Positions 35,733 to 42,853 of a DNA stretch of 64,000 bases are shown in pieces. Made by a program: the position numbers and the translations under genes. Every line of letters begins with the position of its first letter. The first letter of the stretch is position 1. Source of the stretch: Nocardia lijiangensis NBRC 108240 (GTDB lineage: Bacteria > Actinomycetota > Actinomycetes > Mycobacteriales > Mycobacteriaceae); NCBI RefSeq assembly GCF_001613045.1, contig NZ_BDBP01000037.1, positions 27,645-91,644 on the forward strand, read 5' to 3'. The notes under the pieces were generated by a model. That model was not told the DNA's origin. It saw nothing but the letters and a program-made list of their open reading frames with translations, and ran no database searches.

Positions 35733-37030
35733 GTCTGGAAATCCATTCTCACGTGCTTGATCTTGCCTTGTTTGATCAGGTCCTCGATCTCGGGTGCGAG
35801 TTTGGTTCTGTGGTCGGTGATCAGCACGAACTCATAGCCGTTGGTCTGGCTGTAGGACTGGAAGTCCTTGATCTGGTCAGTGTATTCCAGCTTGTCGACG
35901 TTTTTGACCTCGGTCAGCCGCTTGCTGGTGTGGTCGAGATCGTCGGGGGTGCGGTTTCTGGCGGTGCCGCTCGGCGAGGGGAACGACTCTTTCTTCTTGG
36001 TGGGGTCGATCCCGGCGCGTGCCTCTGCTTTGGCGCCTTTGAGTTTGTTCTCCTTGGTGCGTTCTGCTCGGGTGGGCTCGGGCGGTCGTTTGAGCTGCTT
36101 GTCGAGCACGGGTTTGAACTTGGTGTTGACGCTGGTTACGACGGTGCTGGATACAGCGTCGAGGGCAGAGCCGGTGACGCGGCGTGCATCGGCGAGTCCG
36201 TCGAGCATTCCCTGGATCTTGCGTTGGCTGGTTTCGATTTGAAGTTCGGCGGCTTCGCGGATAGCTGGTTGGATCGGTCGGCCGATCGTGGCAGCGTTGA
36301 TGACGTTGATGGCTTGGGTGACGGTTTGCAGCTGAAGTTCGTATTCGATGCCTTGTTGGGCTGCGGTGAGGACGTCTGCGTAGCCGCTGGTGGCGCTGCT
36401 TTGCTGGCGCATCGCGTCGGCGAGCACCTCTACTCCGTCCAGGACGGTGGTGTTGGTTTGGTCGATCTCGGGGATCTCCGGTGCTGTCGAGCCACGTAAC
36501 AGCTTCATTTTCGTTCGGATCTCGATGTCGAGGGCGCTGTAGGCGCTCGCGGCGGTCAGCCAGCTGTCGGCGACCTTCTGGAGTAGTTCGGTGTTGCCGT
36601 CGACCCATTTGACCTCGCCCATGACCAGTTTCCAGCCGAAGGGTTCCTCCCGCGTACCACCGCCGGGGTTTTTCAATGGCCGTGGGGTGAAGGACTGCCC
36701 GCCTGGGTCGGCCTCGGGCAGGGCGCCGCCGGGTTTGTTGTACTCCTCGGCGTTCTCCGACTGGTCGTGGTTGACTCCGCTTTGGCGGACCAACGCCGCC
36801 ATCCGCACCATCACATCGGTCGCCATGCCCGCGGTGACAACGGCTTCGATTCCCGACTTGGCGTACTTCGCTCCCCACTCCAATCCGCCGTCGTCGCCGC
36901 CGGTCATCTTCTCCGCGGCGCGGAGTTCGTTGTCCATCTTGCGCAGGGCGGACGAGGCGGTGGTGCTGGCCTTGCTGTAGGCGCCGGCGAGCTCGTAGAA
37001 CAGTTCTGGGTCGACGTTGAGCTGGGTCAC
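35729..37030 (-). CDS. ESX-type polymorphic toxin with REase-fold C terminus
   Basis: 433 residues from GTG 37030. The N-terminal part (1-110) is helical and WXG100-like (FYELAGAYSKASTTASSALRKM, GGLEWGAKYAKSG). The middle is a long helical passage with several coiled coils. From about residue 345 a distinct C-terminal module appears: PSGTARNRTPDDLDH, then LTEVKNVDKLEYTDQIKDF and YEFVLITDHRTKL. This matches the Tox-REase-7 restriction-endonuclease-fold toxin pattern with E-x-K core residues. Two WXG100 genes precede it and a coupled HEAT-repeat immunity gene follows, so it is probably exported by a type VII system encoded elsewhere. It sits between phage packaging genes. Confidence 0.78.
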   Translation of the reverse strand: MTQLNVDPELFYELAGAYSKASTTASSALRKMDNELRAAEKMTGGDDGGLEWGAKYAKSGIEAVVTAGMATDVMVRMAALVRQSGVNHDQSENAEEYNKPGGALPEADPGGQSFTPRPLKNPGGGTREEPFGWKLVMGEVKWVDGNTELLQKVADSWLTAASAYSALDIEIRTKMKLLRGSTAPEIPEIDQTNTTVLDGVEVLADAMRQQSSATSGYADVLTAAQQGIEYELQLQTVTQAINVINAATIGRPIQPAIREAAELQIETSQRKIQGMLDGLADARRVTGSALDAVSSTVVTSVNTKFKPVLDKQLKRPPEPTRAERTKENKLKGAKAEARAGIDPTKKKESFPSPSGTARNRTPDDLDHTSKRLTEVKNVDKLEYTDQIKDFQSYSQTNGYEFVLITDHRTKLAPEIEDLIKQGKIKHVRMDFQT

Positions 37031-37036
37031 CGAGCC

Positions 37037-37324
37037 TCAGCTCCGCCACATCTCGAGATTGGCTGCGATCGCGGCGCTGTAGTTTCCGTGCGCGGCTTGG
37101 GCGGCTGCGCGCATGTCCGCGATCCCGTCGCGAATGTCCTTGGCGGCGGCCATCAAACGTTGATGCGATTGCTGCTGGGCTGTGGCGGCTTCGCCTTCCC
37201 ACACGCCTTGAAGCTTGCCGATGGCGCTGTCGAACGCCGCGATCTGCTCATCGAAGAACCCTTCGAACCCTTTCATCCGTCCGATGACCGAATCGAGGAG
37301 ATCGAGGTCGACGCTATGAGACAT
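37037..37324 (-). CDS. WXG100-family protein (ESAT-6-like)
   Basis: 95 residues from ATG 37324, overlapping the stop of the upstream WXG100-like gene. It is a two-helix protein with the turn VWEGEA near residue 43 (the W-x-G motif) and a second helix rich in Ala and Gln. Such proteins form heterodimers that guide substrates through the ESX secretion system. It lies 6 bp before the toxin gene and probably forms the export complex with its neighbour at 37314-37703. Confidence 0.8.
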   Translation of the reverse strand: MSHSVDLDLLDSVIGRMKGFEGFFDEQIAAFDSAIGKLQGVWEGEAATAQQQSHQRLMAAAKDIRDGIADMRAAAQAAHGNYSAAIAANLEMWRS

Positions 37325-37703
37325 CGGGCAAATCCAGTGAGGAGGCGACGGATTCGATGGCATCGGCGTTGACACGTTGCTGCGCCAGGTACGCCTCGGC
37401 GCTGGTGTTCAGTGCAACTGTGGTGTCTCTCATGGCATCGAGTAGCTCAGCCAGACCTTCTCGCACCTCAGCGTATCCCTGGGAGAACAGGGTGCCCTGG
37501 CGGCCGTGCCAGGTTGCGGTCAAGGTGTCGATGTCGGTGTCCAGCGATGCGAATCCCGTTGTGAGGCCGTCGAGTAGGGTTCGCACCGCCTGCGCCGCGG
37601 CGATGAGCTCTGGCGGTACGACCTTGAATGATTCAGTGCTGGATCCGGATTCGGTCAATGCCCTTCGCCCCCCAGCTACGTCCGTTGTCGAATCCTTCGG
37701 CAC
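37314..37703 (-). CDS. WXG100-like protein, partner of the above
   Basis: 129 residues from GTG 37703. After a polar N terminus of about 25 residues it shows a helix, the turn TWHGRQG (W-x-G) and a second helix (QGYAEVREGLAELLDAM), so it is a longer relative of CFP-10/WXG100. It is the first gene of a four-gene set: WXG100-like, WXG100, toxin and immunity, all on the - strand with overlaps or gaps of a few bases. No canonical YxxxD/E secretion signal is seen at its end. Confidence 0.72.
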   Translation of the reverse strand: MPKDSTTDVAGGRRALTESGSSTESFKVVPPELIAAAQAVRTLLDGLTTGFASLDTDIDTLTATWHGRQGTLFSQGYAEVREGLAELLDAMRDTTVALNTSAEAYLAQQRVNADAIESVASSLDLPDVS

Positions 37704-37816
37704 ACCAAGCTATTAGCGGTCGCGATGGTTCTCGATAGCGAGCTGCTCTTGGGGCGGCTTCGATCATAAACACGGGACCCGGATCGAGCCAAGCGTTGGT
37801 CTCTGAGGGCGCGCAT

Positions 37817-38155
37817 TCAGGTGCGGAATCGGGTCGCCCAAGAGGCGATCTTGCGGTCGGCGCGGTCGCGCACCGCCGAGATCGGGTTCGGGATCGGGGC
37901 GCCGGAGGCGGCGTCGATGACCAGGAGCCCGGTTTCGGCGAGGATCACTGTCGCTTCCTGGAACTCGGCCAGGGCCTCGCAGTAAGCGGCGAACTCGAAC
38001 AGGTTGGCCGGGGTGAGTTCGGTGTGCGGGGCCAGCCGCTCCCACATGGTGCGAGCCTCGGCGGTCAGCCACTCAGGCGGGTCGGCCTTCCACGCCGACA
38101 CCGACACCGGCGTGGGGCGGCGCAGCGGGATGACCGGGTAGTCCGGGGAAGTCAC
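37817..38155 (-). CDS. P27-family terminase small subunit-like protein
   Basis: 112 residues from GTG 38155 with GAGGTG upstream. The pattern PPEWLTAEARTMWERLAP, then AAYCEALAEFQEA, a short hairpin (LVIDAASGAPIPNPI) and VRDRADRKIASWATRF is that of P27-type small terminases. It would be expected directly before the large subunit, but 3.9 kb of toxin island and an HTH gene separate the two. The likely reason is insertion of the island between them. Confidence 0.8.
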   Translation of the reverse strand: MTSPDYPVIPLRRPTPVSVSAWKADPPEWLTAEARTMWERLAPHTELTPANLFEFAAYCEALAEFQEATVILAETGLLVIDAASGAPIPNPISAVRDRADRKIASWATRFRT

Positions 38156-38185
38156 GACACCTCACCTCGATTCGCGGGGGTCGGT

Positions 38186-38221
38186 GTGCCAGCGACACCG
38201 AGATGTCGGTGTCGCTGGCAC
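38186..38221. terminator. Perfect 16-bp hairpin between small phage genes
   Basis: Arms GTGCCAGCGACACCGA and its exact complement with a 4-nt loop GATG. It lies in the gap between the 38-residue protein gene and the P27-like gene on the - strand. It lacks a T-run on either strand, so it may be a processing or stability element rather than an intrinsic terminator. Confidence 0.7.
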
Positions 38222-38234
38222 TTGGCGGATGGGG

Positions 38235-38351
38235 TCAGGAGCCGGAAGTCGAGGCTGCGCCCCGCGATCCGGCGATACGGCTGCGGGCGCGCTGACCGGC
38301 GTTGCGTAGCACGGTGCCCAGGCGGCGGCCTGCGGCGGCGAATCGGTTCAT
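38235..38351 (-). CDS. Small basic protein, 38 residues
   Basis: An ATG at 38351 is preceded by a very strong AGGGAGGAAA ribosome-binding site. The product (MNRFAAAGRRLGTVLRNAGQ and a Ser/Gly-rich end) has seven arginines in 38 residues and could form one amphipathic helix. It lies between two hairpins. No family is recognised, but the ribosome-binding site and isolated location support a real gene. DNA or RNA binding is possible. Confidence 0.6.
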   Translation of the reverse strand: MNRFAAAGRRLGTVLRNAGQRARSRIAGSRGAASTSGS

Positions 38352-38394
38352 CAGTGTTTCCTCCCTTCCGGGTGCTCGGGTGCGGGCATGGGAA

Positions 38395-38423
38395 AACCCC
38401 GGCAGGTCTGTCCTGCCGGGGTT
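38395..38423 (-). terminator. Intrinsic terminator
   Basis: Arms AACCCCGGCAGG and CCTGCCGGGGTT (12 bp, perfect) around the loop TCTGT. On the - strand the stem is followed by a short T-run (complement of AAAA at 38393-38396). It lies directly after the 128-residue protein gene and probably ends or attenuates its transcript. Confidence 0.75.
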
Positions 38424-38441
38424 CACGGGCTCTCGGGGGAG

Positions 38442-38828
38442 TTAGTTCTCCTCGAGGTCGATACCGAGGATGTCGGCGACCTTTTCTCCGTCGAGGTATT
38501 TGTCACCGAGTTCCAGTAGTTCCGCCTTGCGGAGGAATTCGTCTTTCTGCTCACGGGAACGGAAGCAGATCGCGACCCAGTATTCCGAATCGTTCATTGC
38601 CGCGAATTTCTCGGCCCACTGTTTACTCGCCCCCGACAAGCCTTTTCCGAGGGCGTCGAGTTCGGCTTTTACATCGGCTTCGAGGTCGCCGGTGGAATTG
38701 CCGCGAACCTCGGTGAGCGGGTCGGGGTGCGGTTGGCGGCGTAGCGCTTCGGCGATGTCTTGGCGGGACGCTTTCACTTTCGATTTGCCCGCTTTGAGCA
38801 TGGCGAGCACGTCGTCAGGCAGCGGCAT
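38442..38828 (-). CDS. Hypothetical phage protein following PAPS-reductase-like gene
   Basis: 128 residues from ATG 38828, overlapping the upstream gene by 14 bp. It starts MPLPDDVLAMLKAGKSKVKASRQDI. The region SEYWVAICFRSREQKDEFLRKAELLEL is a compact alpha/beta unit that recurs in actinophage proteins encoded beside PAPS-reductase-like genes; its role is unknown. The overlap implies tight co-expression. The terminator at 38395-38423 follows. Confidence 0.6.
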   Translation of the reverse strand: MPLPDDVLAMLKAGKSKVKASRQDIAEALRRQPHPDPLTEVRGNSTGDLEADVKAELDALGKGLSGASKQWAEKFAAMNDSEYWVAICFRSREQKDEFLRKAELLELGDKYLDGEKVADILGIDLEEN

Positions 38829-39525
38829 TCATCACCTCCGCGCGAAAGATTTCCAGCTCGGCGAGCGGAAACCAGGACAGGATCGTTTGGTAGTCGTCGG
38901 GGTAATGGGTTCGGATGGGGCCGAGGTAGTCGTAGCGGATGCCGTCGAGGGATCGTTTGAACATCCGGTAGTCGGGGCCGAGTTCGAGCCCTGCCCGCCG
39001 GATGCGCGCCCAGACCTCTTTGGTTTCCCAGTCCCAGATCGGTGACTGACGCCGGGTGCGGGGTTTGACCGGTCCCCAGCGTTTGATGGCCAGCATCCGG
39101 GTGGCGGAGTCGGCGGCGCGCACGCCGTCGGTGATCCAGGTGTCGGGGGCGGCGAACGCCTCGCGCATCAACTGGTCCCATTCCTCGCGGGTGGGTACCC
39201 ACAGGTCGGCGGCCTCGATGATCGCGCATCGCTCCGGTGGCTGAAACACCAGGTTGGACAGCATCCGCCAGAACGCATCCGCCGGGAGATCGATGATCCC
39301 GACCCCGAAGTGCTGCTCGTAGCGGTCCAAGTCCGCGCGTATGAATTTCAGGCCCGGCACGATCGACTTGTGAATCGGGATGACCTCGATATCGCGGTCG
39401 GCCAGCTCCAACCAGAGAGCGACGGAGTCCTTGCCGCGGGAAAAGTTGAGGATGATCGGCTTCCCGGTTTCGGCAATCCCGTCCAGCAGCTGGGTCGAGG
39501 TGGGATACCCGGGCAAGCTGATCAC
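38815..39525 (-). CDS. PAPS reductase / DndC-like PP-loop protein
   Basis: 236 residues from GTG 39525 with GGGGAGGGGAAA upstream. A PP-loop ATP-binding motif NFSRGKDSVALWL is near residue 30, and conserved positions (TWITDGVRAADSATR; SPIWDWETKEVW; GPDYRMFKRSLDGIRYDYLGP) match the adenine-nucleotide alpha-hydrolase family that includes PAPS reductase and DndC. In phages these proteins often act in DNA modification or nucleotide metabolism rather than sulfate assimilation. No cysteine pair typical of true PAPS reductase (ECG motif) is seen. It is the first gene of the - strand operon. Confidence 0.8.
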   Translation of the reverse strand: MISLPGYPTSTQLLDGIAETGKPIILNFSRGKDSVALWLELADRDIEVIPIHKSIVPGLKFIRADLDRYEQHFGVGIIDLPADAFWRMLSNLVFQPPERCAIIEAADLWVPTREEWDQLMREAFAAPDTWITDGVRAADSATRMLAIKRWGPVKPRTRRQSPIWDWETKEVWARIRRAGLELGPDYRMFKRSLDGIRYDYLGPIRTHYPDDYQTILSWFPLAELEIFRAEVMNAAA

Positions 39526-40050
39526 GGTTTCCCCTCCCCTGGGGCCTGTGTGAGTGGTCGGCCGGCATTGGTGCCAGTCCTGCCAGTTTCCATGTGCAAT
39601 CCTCGCAATGCGTTATTCAGTGAAGCCCTGAGATGGGCCACAGTGGGCAGGCTAGGGGGCACCCACACACCAATTCCCCTACCCTCAATCATGGCCTATG
39701 TGCCATTCTCAGACCCTGGAATCCCCTAGGGGTACCCCAGGGCACCCTAGGGCCATTTCAGGGCTCAGGGAGTCAAATAAGGGCCATTTTCCAGCACTTT
39801 TCAATTCTCAACTTGCACAGCAATTACCAGTGTGGAAGTGTGGTCAGTGGAAGTGCTTTACAGGCTTCATTCACCACTGGGTACCTGCATTCGACTGATG
39901 GCAGGGTCGCCCCAACAATCAGCCTATTGGTACGGCTCACTCATATCGTCTTCTGGGTGAATTTCGGCAATTCCGGTGACAGCGGAGCTATGCCAAATCG
40001 CGGAGGAAGTCGCACCGAGTTTTACCCGCTCGCGTGGCCTCCGCATGTCC
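39526..40050. promoter_or_regulatory. Divergent regulatory region with overlapping palindromes
   Basis: This region lies between the two divergent phage operons and has no gene. It is AT-richer than its surroundings. At 39723-39738 the palindromes CCCCTAGGGG and GGGGTACCCC share four G, and CCCTAGGG recurs at 39745-39752. GGGCCATTT occurs as a direct repeat at 39750 and 39781. The cluster looks like an operator set for the phage switch or an iteron-like origin. No regulator gene is nearby, so the ligand is unknown. Confidence 0.5.
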
Positions 40051-40150
40051 TTTGAGAACTCCACAGTGTGAACCAAGCAAGACAGAACAATTCTGTCTAT
40101 CCGTTCCTGCCACCAAATTCTTTGGTAGCAGTCGTTCACTGGGAGAATTC
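40051..40150 (+). promoter_or_regulatory. rrn-leader-like 5' UTR of the + strand phage operon
   Basis: TTTGAGAACTCCACAGTGTG (40051-40070) closely resembles the conserved sequence of actinobacterial ribosomal RNA leaders, where it takes part in antitermination and processing. It is followed by two inverted repeats: AGACAGAA-CAA-TTCTGTCT (40080-40098) and ACCAAA-TTC-TTTGGT (40112-40126). The first gene starts at 40151 after GGGAGAA. This arrangement suggests that the phage transcript borrows rRNA-type antitermination. Confidence 0.6.
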
Positions 40151-41026
40151 ATGTCCACTCGCAACACCACCGGCAACGGCAACACCGGACCGCGCAAGGC
40201 GACACCGTCGAAGGCCAAGCCCCAAGCCGAGCCCACCAAGGCAAAGCCCAAGGCCGTGCCCAAGAAGGCCGAGCCGAGCCCAGAACCGGAGGCCAAGGCG
40301 CAGCAGCCCTTCTGCGGCGCGTGTGGGTCCCGTCTCGCCCCGGAGGAGAACGACCCGTTTCTGGGATCGCCTCTGCTCTACGACGATTCGGGTTTCGCGA
40401 ACTTGAACGGTGCTCTGTTCCTGTGTGGCTGGCAGTCACAGACCTTGCAAAGGGTCGTAGACGGCCGACCCACCGTCACCCTCGTCGGCACCCCCGTCGA
40501 CGGCGACGGTCAGGCTTTGAAGAACCGCAAGATCGTGACCGCGACATGGCATCACCGCACCGACATCGGGTGGGTGCAGGTGGCCGAGCTGTGCGGCTAC
40601 AGCCGCCCGGACGGCACCGGATTCCAGAACCGCACTGCGGAGCAGCTGACCGACTATGTCGGTCGCAACATCGCCGAATGGGTGCTCGCACCCATCGATG
40701 AGGAAGCTGCGCCCAAGCCTGCCCGTAAGGGCAAGCAGAGCGGTGGTAAGGCCAGCGCGAAAGCGTCGGCCAAGCCGACACGGGCTGAGGACTCCAATGC
40801 TGAGCCGGATTCTCCGGCGGGCCCGGAGCCCACGATCGACCCGGAATCCAAGGGCCTGCCCAGCGGCTCGACACCCGCACCCGCAGATCCTGCCCCGGAC
40901 CCCGGCCCGCAGCCGGAGCTCGCGCAGGAGCCGGTGGACACCGATCCCGGCGACGGCGAACCACTTGTGGAGGACGCCGCCGCGGGGGTGGAGGAAGAAG
41001 TGATCGACGAAGGCGCAGCCGCCTAA
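40151..41026 (+). CDS. Hypothetical protein with Zn-ribbon-like pair and low-complexity ends
   Basis: 291 residues from ATG 40151. The N terminus (1-55) is Lys/Ala/Pro-rich (TPSKAKPQAEPTKAKPKA). A middle region contains the cysteine pair FCGACGSRLAP and a later LFLCGW and VAELCGYSR, which together could bind a metal. The last 100 residues are Pro/Ala/Glu-rich and acidic. The tripartite layout, basic-core-acidic, suggests a nucleic-acid-associated or single-strand DNA binding-like role, but no family is recognised. It is the first gene of the + strand operon. Confidence 0.6.
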   Translation: MSTRNTTGNGNTGPRKATPSKAKPQAEPTKAKPKAVPKKAEPSPEPEAKAQQPFCGACGSRLAPEENDPFLGSPLLYDDSGFANLNGALFLCGWQSQTLQRVVDGRPTVTLVGTPVDGDGQALKNRKIVTATWHHRTDIGWVQVAELCGYSRPDGTGFQNRTAEQLTDYVGRNIAEWVLAPIDEEAAPKPARKGKQSGGKASAKASAKPTRAEDSNAEPDSPAGPEPTIDPESKGLPSGSTPAPADPAPDPGPQPELAQEPVDTDPGDGEPLVEDAAAGVEEEVIDEGAAA

Positions 41027-41049
41027 ATACCGGCTGACGCCGGTCGAAA

Positions 41050-41090
41050 GGCCCGGTTCGAGGCAGTCGTTACCTGCCTCGACCCGGGCC
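41050..41090 (+). terminator. Large intercistronic hairpin
   Basis: Arms GGCCCGGTTCGAGGCAG and CTGCCTCGACCCGGGCC pair over 17 positions with a single T:C mismatch, loop TCGTTAC. It lies 24 bp after the stop of the first gene. A T-run is missing; read-through is expected, since the next gene shows only a ribosome-binding site and no clear promoter. Confidence 0.7.
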
Positions 41091-41124
41091 TCACCCATCC
41101 AATCACCCACGGGAGAGGAAAACC

Positions 41125-41859
41125 ATGGAATCCGAGAAGGAAACCACCACCGAACAGGTCATGCGCCGCGTTCAGGGGCTTTTCGCCAAGGCCGAAGGCA
41201 CCGACAACGAGGCCGAGGCCAACACCTTCCGGGCGAAAGCCTACGAGCTGTTGGCCAAACACAGCCTGGACGAGATGAAGGTGCGCGCCTCCGGGCAGCA
41301 CAGCGAAAGGTCGTTGCGCGACAACCAGGTCATCGTCGTGCGTTTCGACATCCCGCTGCGCTACCGGGAGCAACGCATCCTGTTGCTCGTCGCGGTCAAC
41401 ACCGCGCTGCACAACCGAGGTGTCGACTGCGGCGAGGGTGTGCAGCGGATCATCGGTGTCCGTCGATACATCGACCGGGCCAGGTTCCTCTACAGCTTGC
41501 TGATGCCGCAAATGCTCTCGGCGACAAGCAGGTACGTGCCTGATGACCCGTTCGATCACTCCGCAGTGGTGCGCGAACGCCAGTCGTTCATGAACGGCTT
41601 CGCGGCGACGGTCCATCAGCGCCTAGCCGAGGCAGAGGCCGATGCGATCCGCGCTGCAGGCAAGTCTGCGGCGTTGGCGATCCGCGAGGACGAGGAACGC
41701 ACGCAGGCCGCCTTCGCCAAGAAGTGGCCCAAAACGTTCAAACGTTCCGTCGCTCACCGCAGCAGCGGTGAAGGGTTCGCGGCCGGTGCCCGTAGCGGCA
41801 ACGCCGCCGATGTCGGGCACACCCGCGTCGGCGGGGGCCGCAAAGCCCTCGGCTCATAA
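41125..41859 (+). CDS. DUF2786 protein
   Basis: 244 residues from ATG 41125 with GGAGAGGAAAA upstream. The N-terminal 45 residues (EQVMRRVQGLFAKAEGTDNEAEANTFRAKAYELL-type) are the DUF2786 signature, followed by its usual partner region with VRFDIPLRYREQRILLLVAVN. DUF2786 proteins are frequent in phages and plasmids of actinobacteria; the function is unknown. A charged helix (residues 160-205) and a Gly/Ser-rich C terminus end the protein. Confidence 0.8.
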   Translation: MESEKETTTEQVMRRVQGLFAKAEGTDNEAEANTFRAKAYELLAKHSLDEMKVRASGQHSERSLRDNQVIVVRFDIPLRYREQRILLLVAVNTALHNRGVDCGEGVQRIIGVRRYIDRARFLYSLLMPQMLSATSRYVPDDPFDHSAVVRERQSFMNGFAATVHQRLAEAEADAIRAAGKSAALAIREDEERTQAAFAKKWPKTFKRSVAHRSSGEGFAAGARSGNAADVGHTRVGGGRKALGS

Positions 41860-41868
41860 CCCCAGATT

Positions 41869-41897
41869 CCCCGGCCGCCGCCTGGCGGCGGCCGGGG
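41869..41897 (+). terminator. Very GC-rich intercistronic hairpin
   Basis: CCCCGGCCGCCGCC faces GGCGGCGGCCGGGG with an almost closed loop, giving about 13 base pairs around CTG. It lies directly after the DUF2786 gene, with the next ribosome-binding site (GGAAAGGAAAA) 7 bp beyond. Confidence 0.7.
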
Positions 41898-41922
41898 ATC
41901 TGTCACGGAAAGGAAAACGACA

Positions 41923-42147
41923 GTGCCGATGAATCCCGACGACGTCCTGCGTGACCTGCGCGCGAGTGTCGCGCTGGTCTTGAGCGAGAACCGCGATGAC
42001 GAAATCTATCTCGCTTCGAAATCCCCTGTGGTGCTCGAAGCCGTCGCTAGGTGGTTCCGCGATCTGGATCTGTGGCTGTCGGCAGGCGGGCAAGCGCCCC
42101 AGCCGTGGCGGCTGGTGGAGCTGCCGTCTTCCCCACCACAGCAGTGA
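41923..42147 (+). CDS. Small hypothetical protein, 74 residues
   Basis: Starts at GTG 41923 after GGAAAGGAAAACGACA; ATG 41929 is an alternative. The product has an amphipathic first helix (PDDVLRDLRASVALVL) and a middle ISLRN-like DDEIYLASKSPVVLE segment, and ends in proline-rich sequence. No family is recognised. It belongs to the + strand phage operon. Confidence 0.55.
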   Translation: MPMNPDDVLRDLRASVALVLSENRDDEIYLASKSPVVLEAVARWFRDLDLWLSAGGQAPQPWRLVELPSSPPQQ

Positions 42148-42230
42148 GTTACGGCGAGCACGAAATGTGGCTAGCCACAAAACTTCCCGTGGCGCGTGGT
42201 CGCGGGGATCGAGAAAGGAACAACGGAACA

Positions 42231-42668
42231 GTGAGTGAACAACGCGGCAGCCGCAAGCACATCGAGTTGACGTGCGCGGGCTGCGGGCAGGTCGTGTCCT
42301 GCGACTGCAACGGATTCGGTTACATCGCGACCGAACTGGTCGCAAATGATGAGCTCGGGTTCGGCGCGCTGATCTCGGGGTTGATCGTGGCTGCGTGGGA
42401 GTTCGAGGTCAGCCAGATCCTCGTTGACGACCTTCCCCGAGTCACTGTCGTCGCGCGGCCGGAAAGCGAATTCGGTAAGCCACGACCCGACATCGGTGAG
42501 ATGACCGCTGTGTGGATGCTTCGACCGGGTGGGTGGATCAACGACGCGGTCGCGACTGGCATTCGCCCGACCAGCCGCAGAGAATTCCGGCCCGTGCCAG
42601 CCAAGCTGCTGGCTCGGATGGTGACCGCGCACGCCCCGTCCTGGGCGCTGATCGCGAAGCACTCGTGA
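42231..42668 (+). CDS. Hypothetical protein with N-terminal CxxC-CxC
   Basis: 145 residues from GTG 42231, chosen for GAAAGGAAC upstream; the frame open from 42051 overlaps the previous gene. The start contains HIELTCAGCGQVVSCDCNG, a possible metal knuckle. The rest is alpha/beta (TELVANDELGFGALISGLIV, VDDLPRVTVVARPES). No family is recognised. It is separated from the next gene by a dense hairpin cluster. Confidence 0.55.
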   Translation: MSEQRGSRKHIELTCAGCGQVVSCDCNGFGYIATELVANDELGFGALISGLIVAAWEFEVSQILVDDLPRVTVVARPESEFGKPRPDIGEMTAVWMLRPGGWINDAVATGIRPTSRREFRPVPAKLLARMVTAHAPSWALIAKHS

Positions 42669-42674
42669 ACAGGT

Positions 42675-42815
42675 GGTCCCGGCCCTGCTAGCACGGGCCG
42701 GGACCGCACCCACGACGCCCCGTTTCGGGGTTTTCGACTCCTGCTGCTTAGCAGCAGGTTTCCGTGAACAACGTGGTTCACGGGCCGGGTCCCGGCCAGC
42801 TAGCACCTGGCCGGG
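42675..42815 (+). other. Cluster of five stem-loops
   Basis: Within 141 bp: GGTCCCGGCCC stem (42675-42705), CCCCG-TTT-CGGGG with TTTT after it (42718-42734), CCTGCTGC-TTA-GCAGCAGG (42740-42758), CCGTGAAC-loop-GTTCACGG (42762-42783), and CCCGGCCAG-loop-CTGGCCGGG (42791-42815). The first and last loops share CTAGCAC. The second has the form of an intrinsic terminator. No coding sequence is seen; the whole could be one structured RNA domain. Confidence 0.75.
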
Positions 42816-42853
42816 CCTCGGCTTCTTTTCGTACATCTACGGGAGACAACACG

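Noticed and set aside
38186..38221. Hairpin as an intrinsic terminator of the 38-residue gene
   Set aside because: No T-run follows on either strand, so termination is not supported; it is kept as a hairpin of unknown role.
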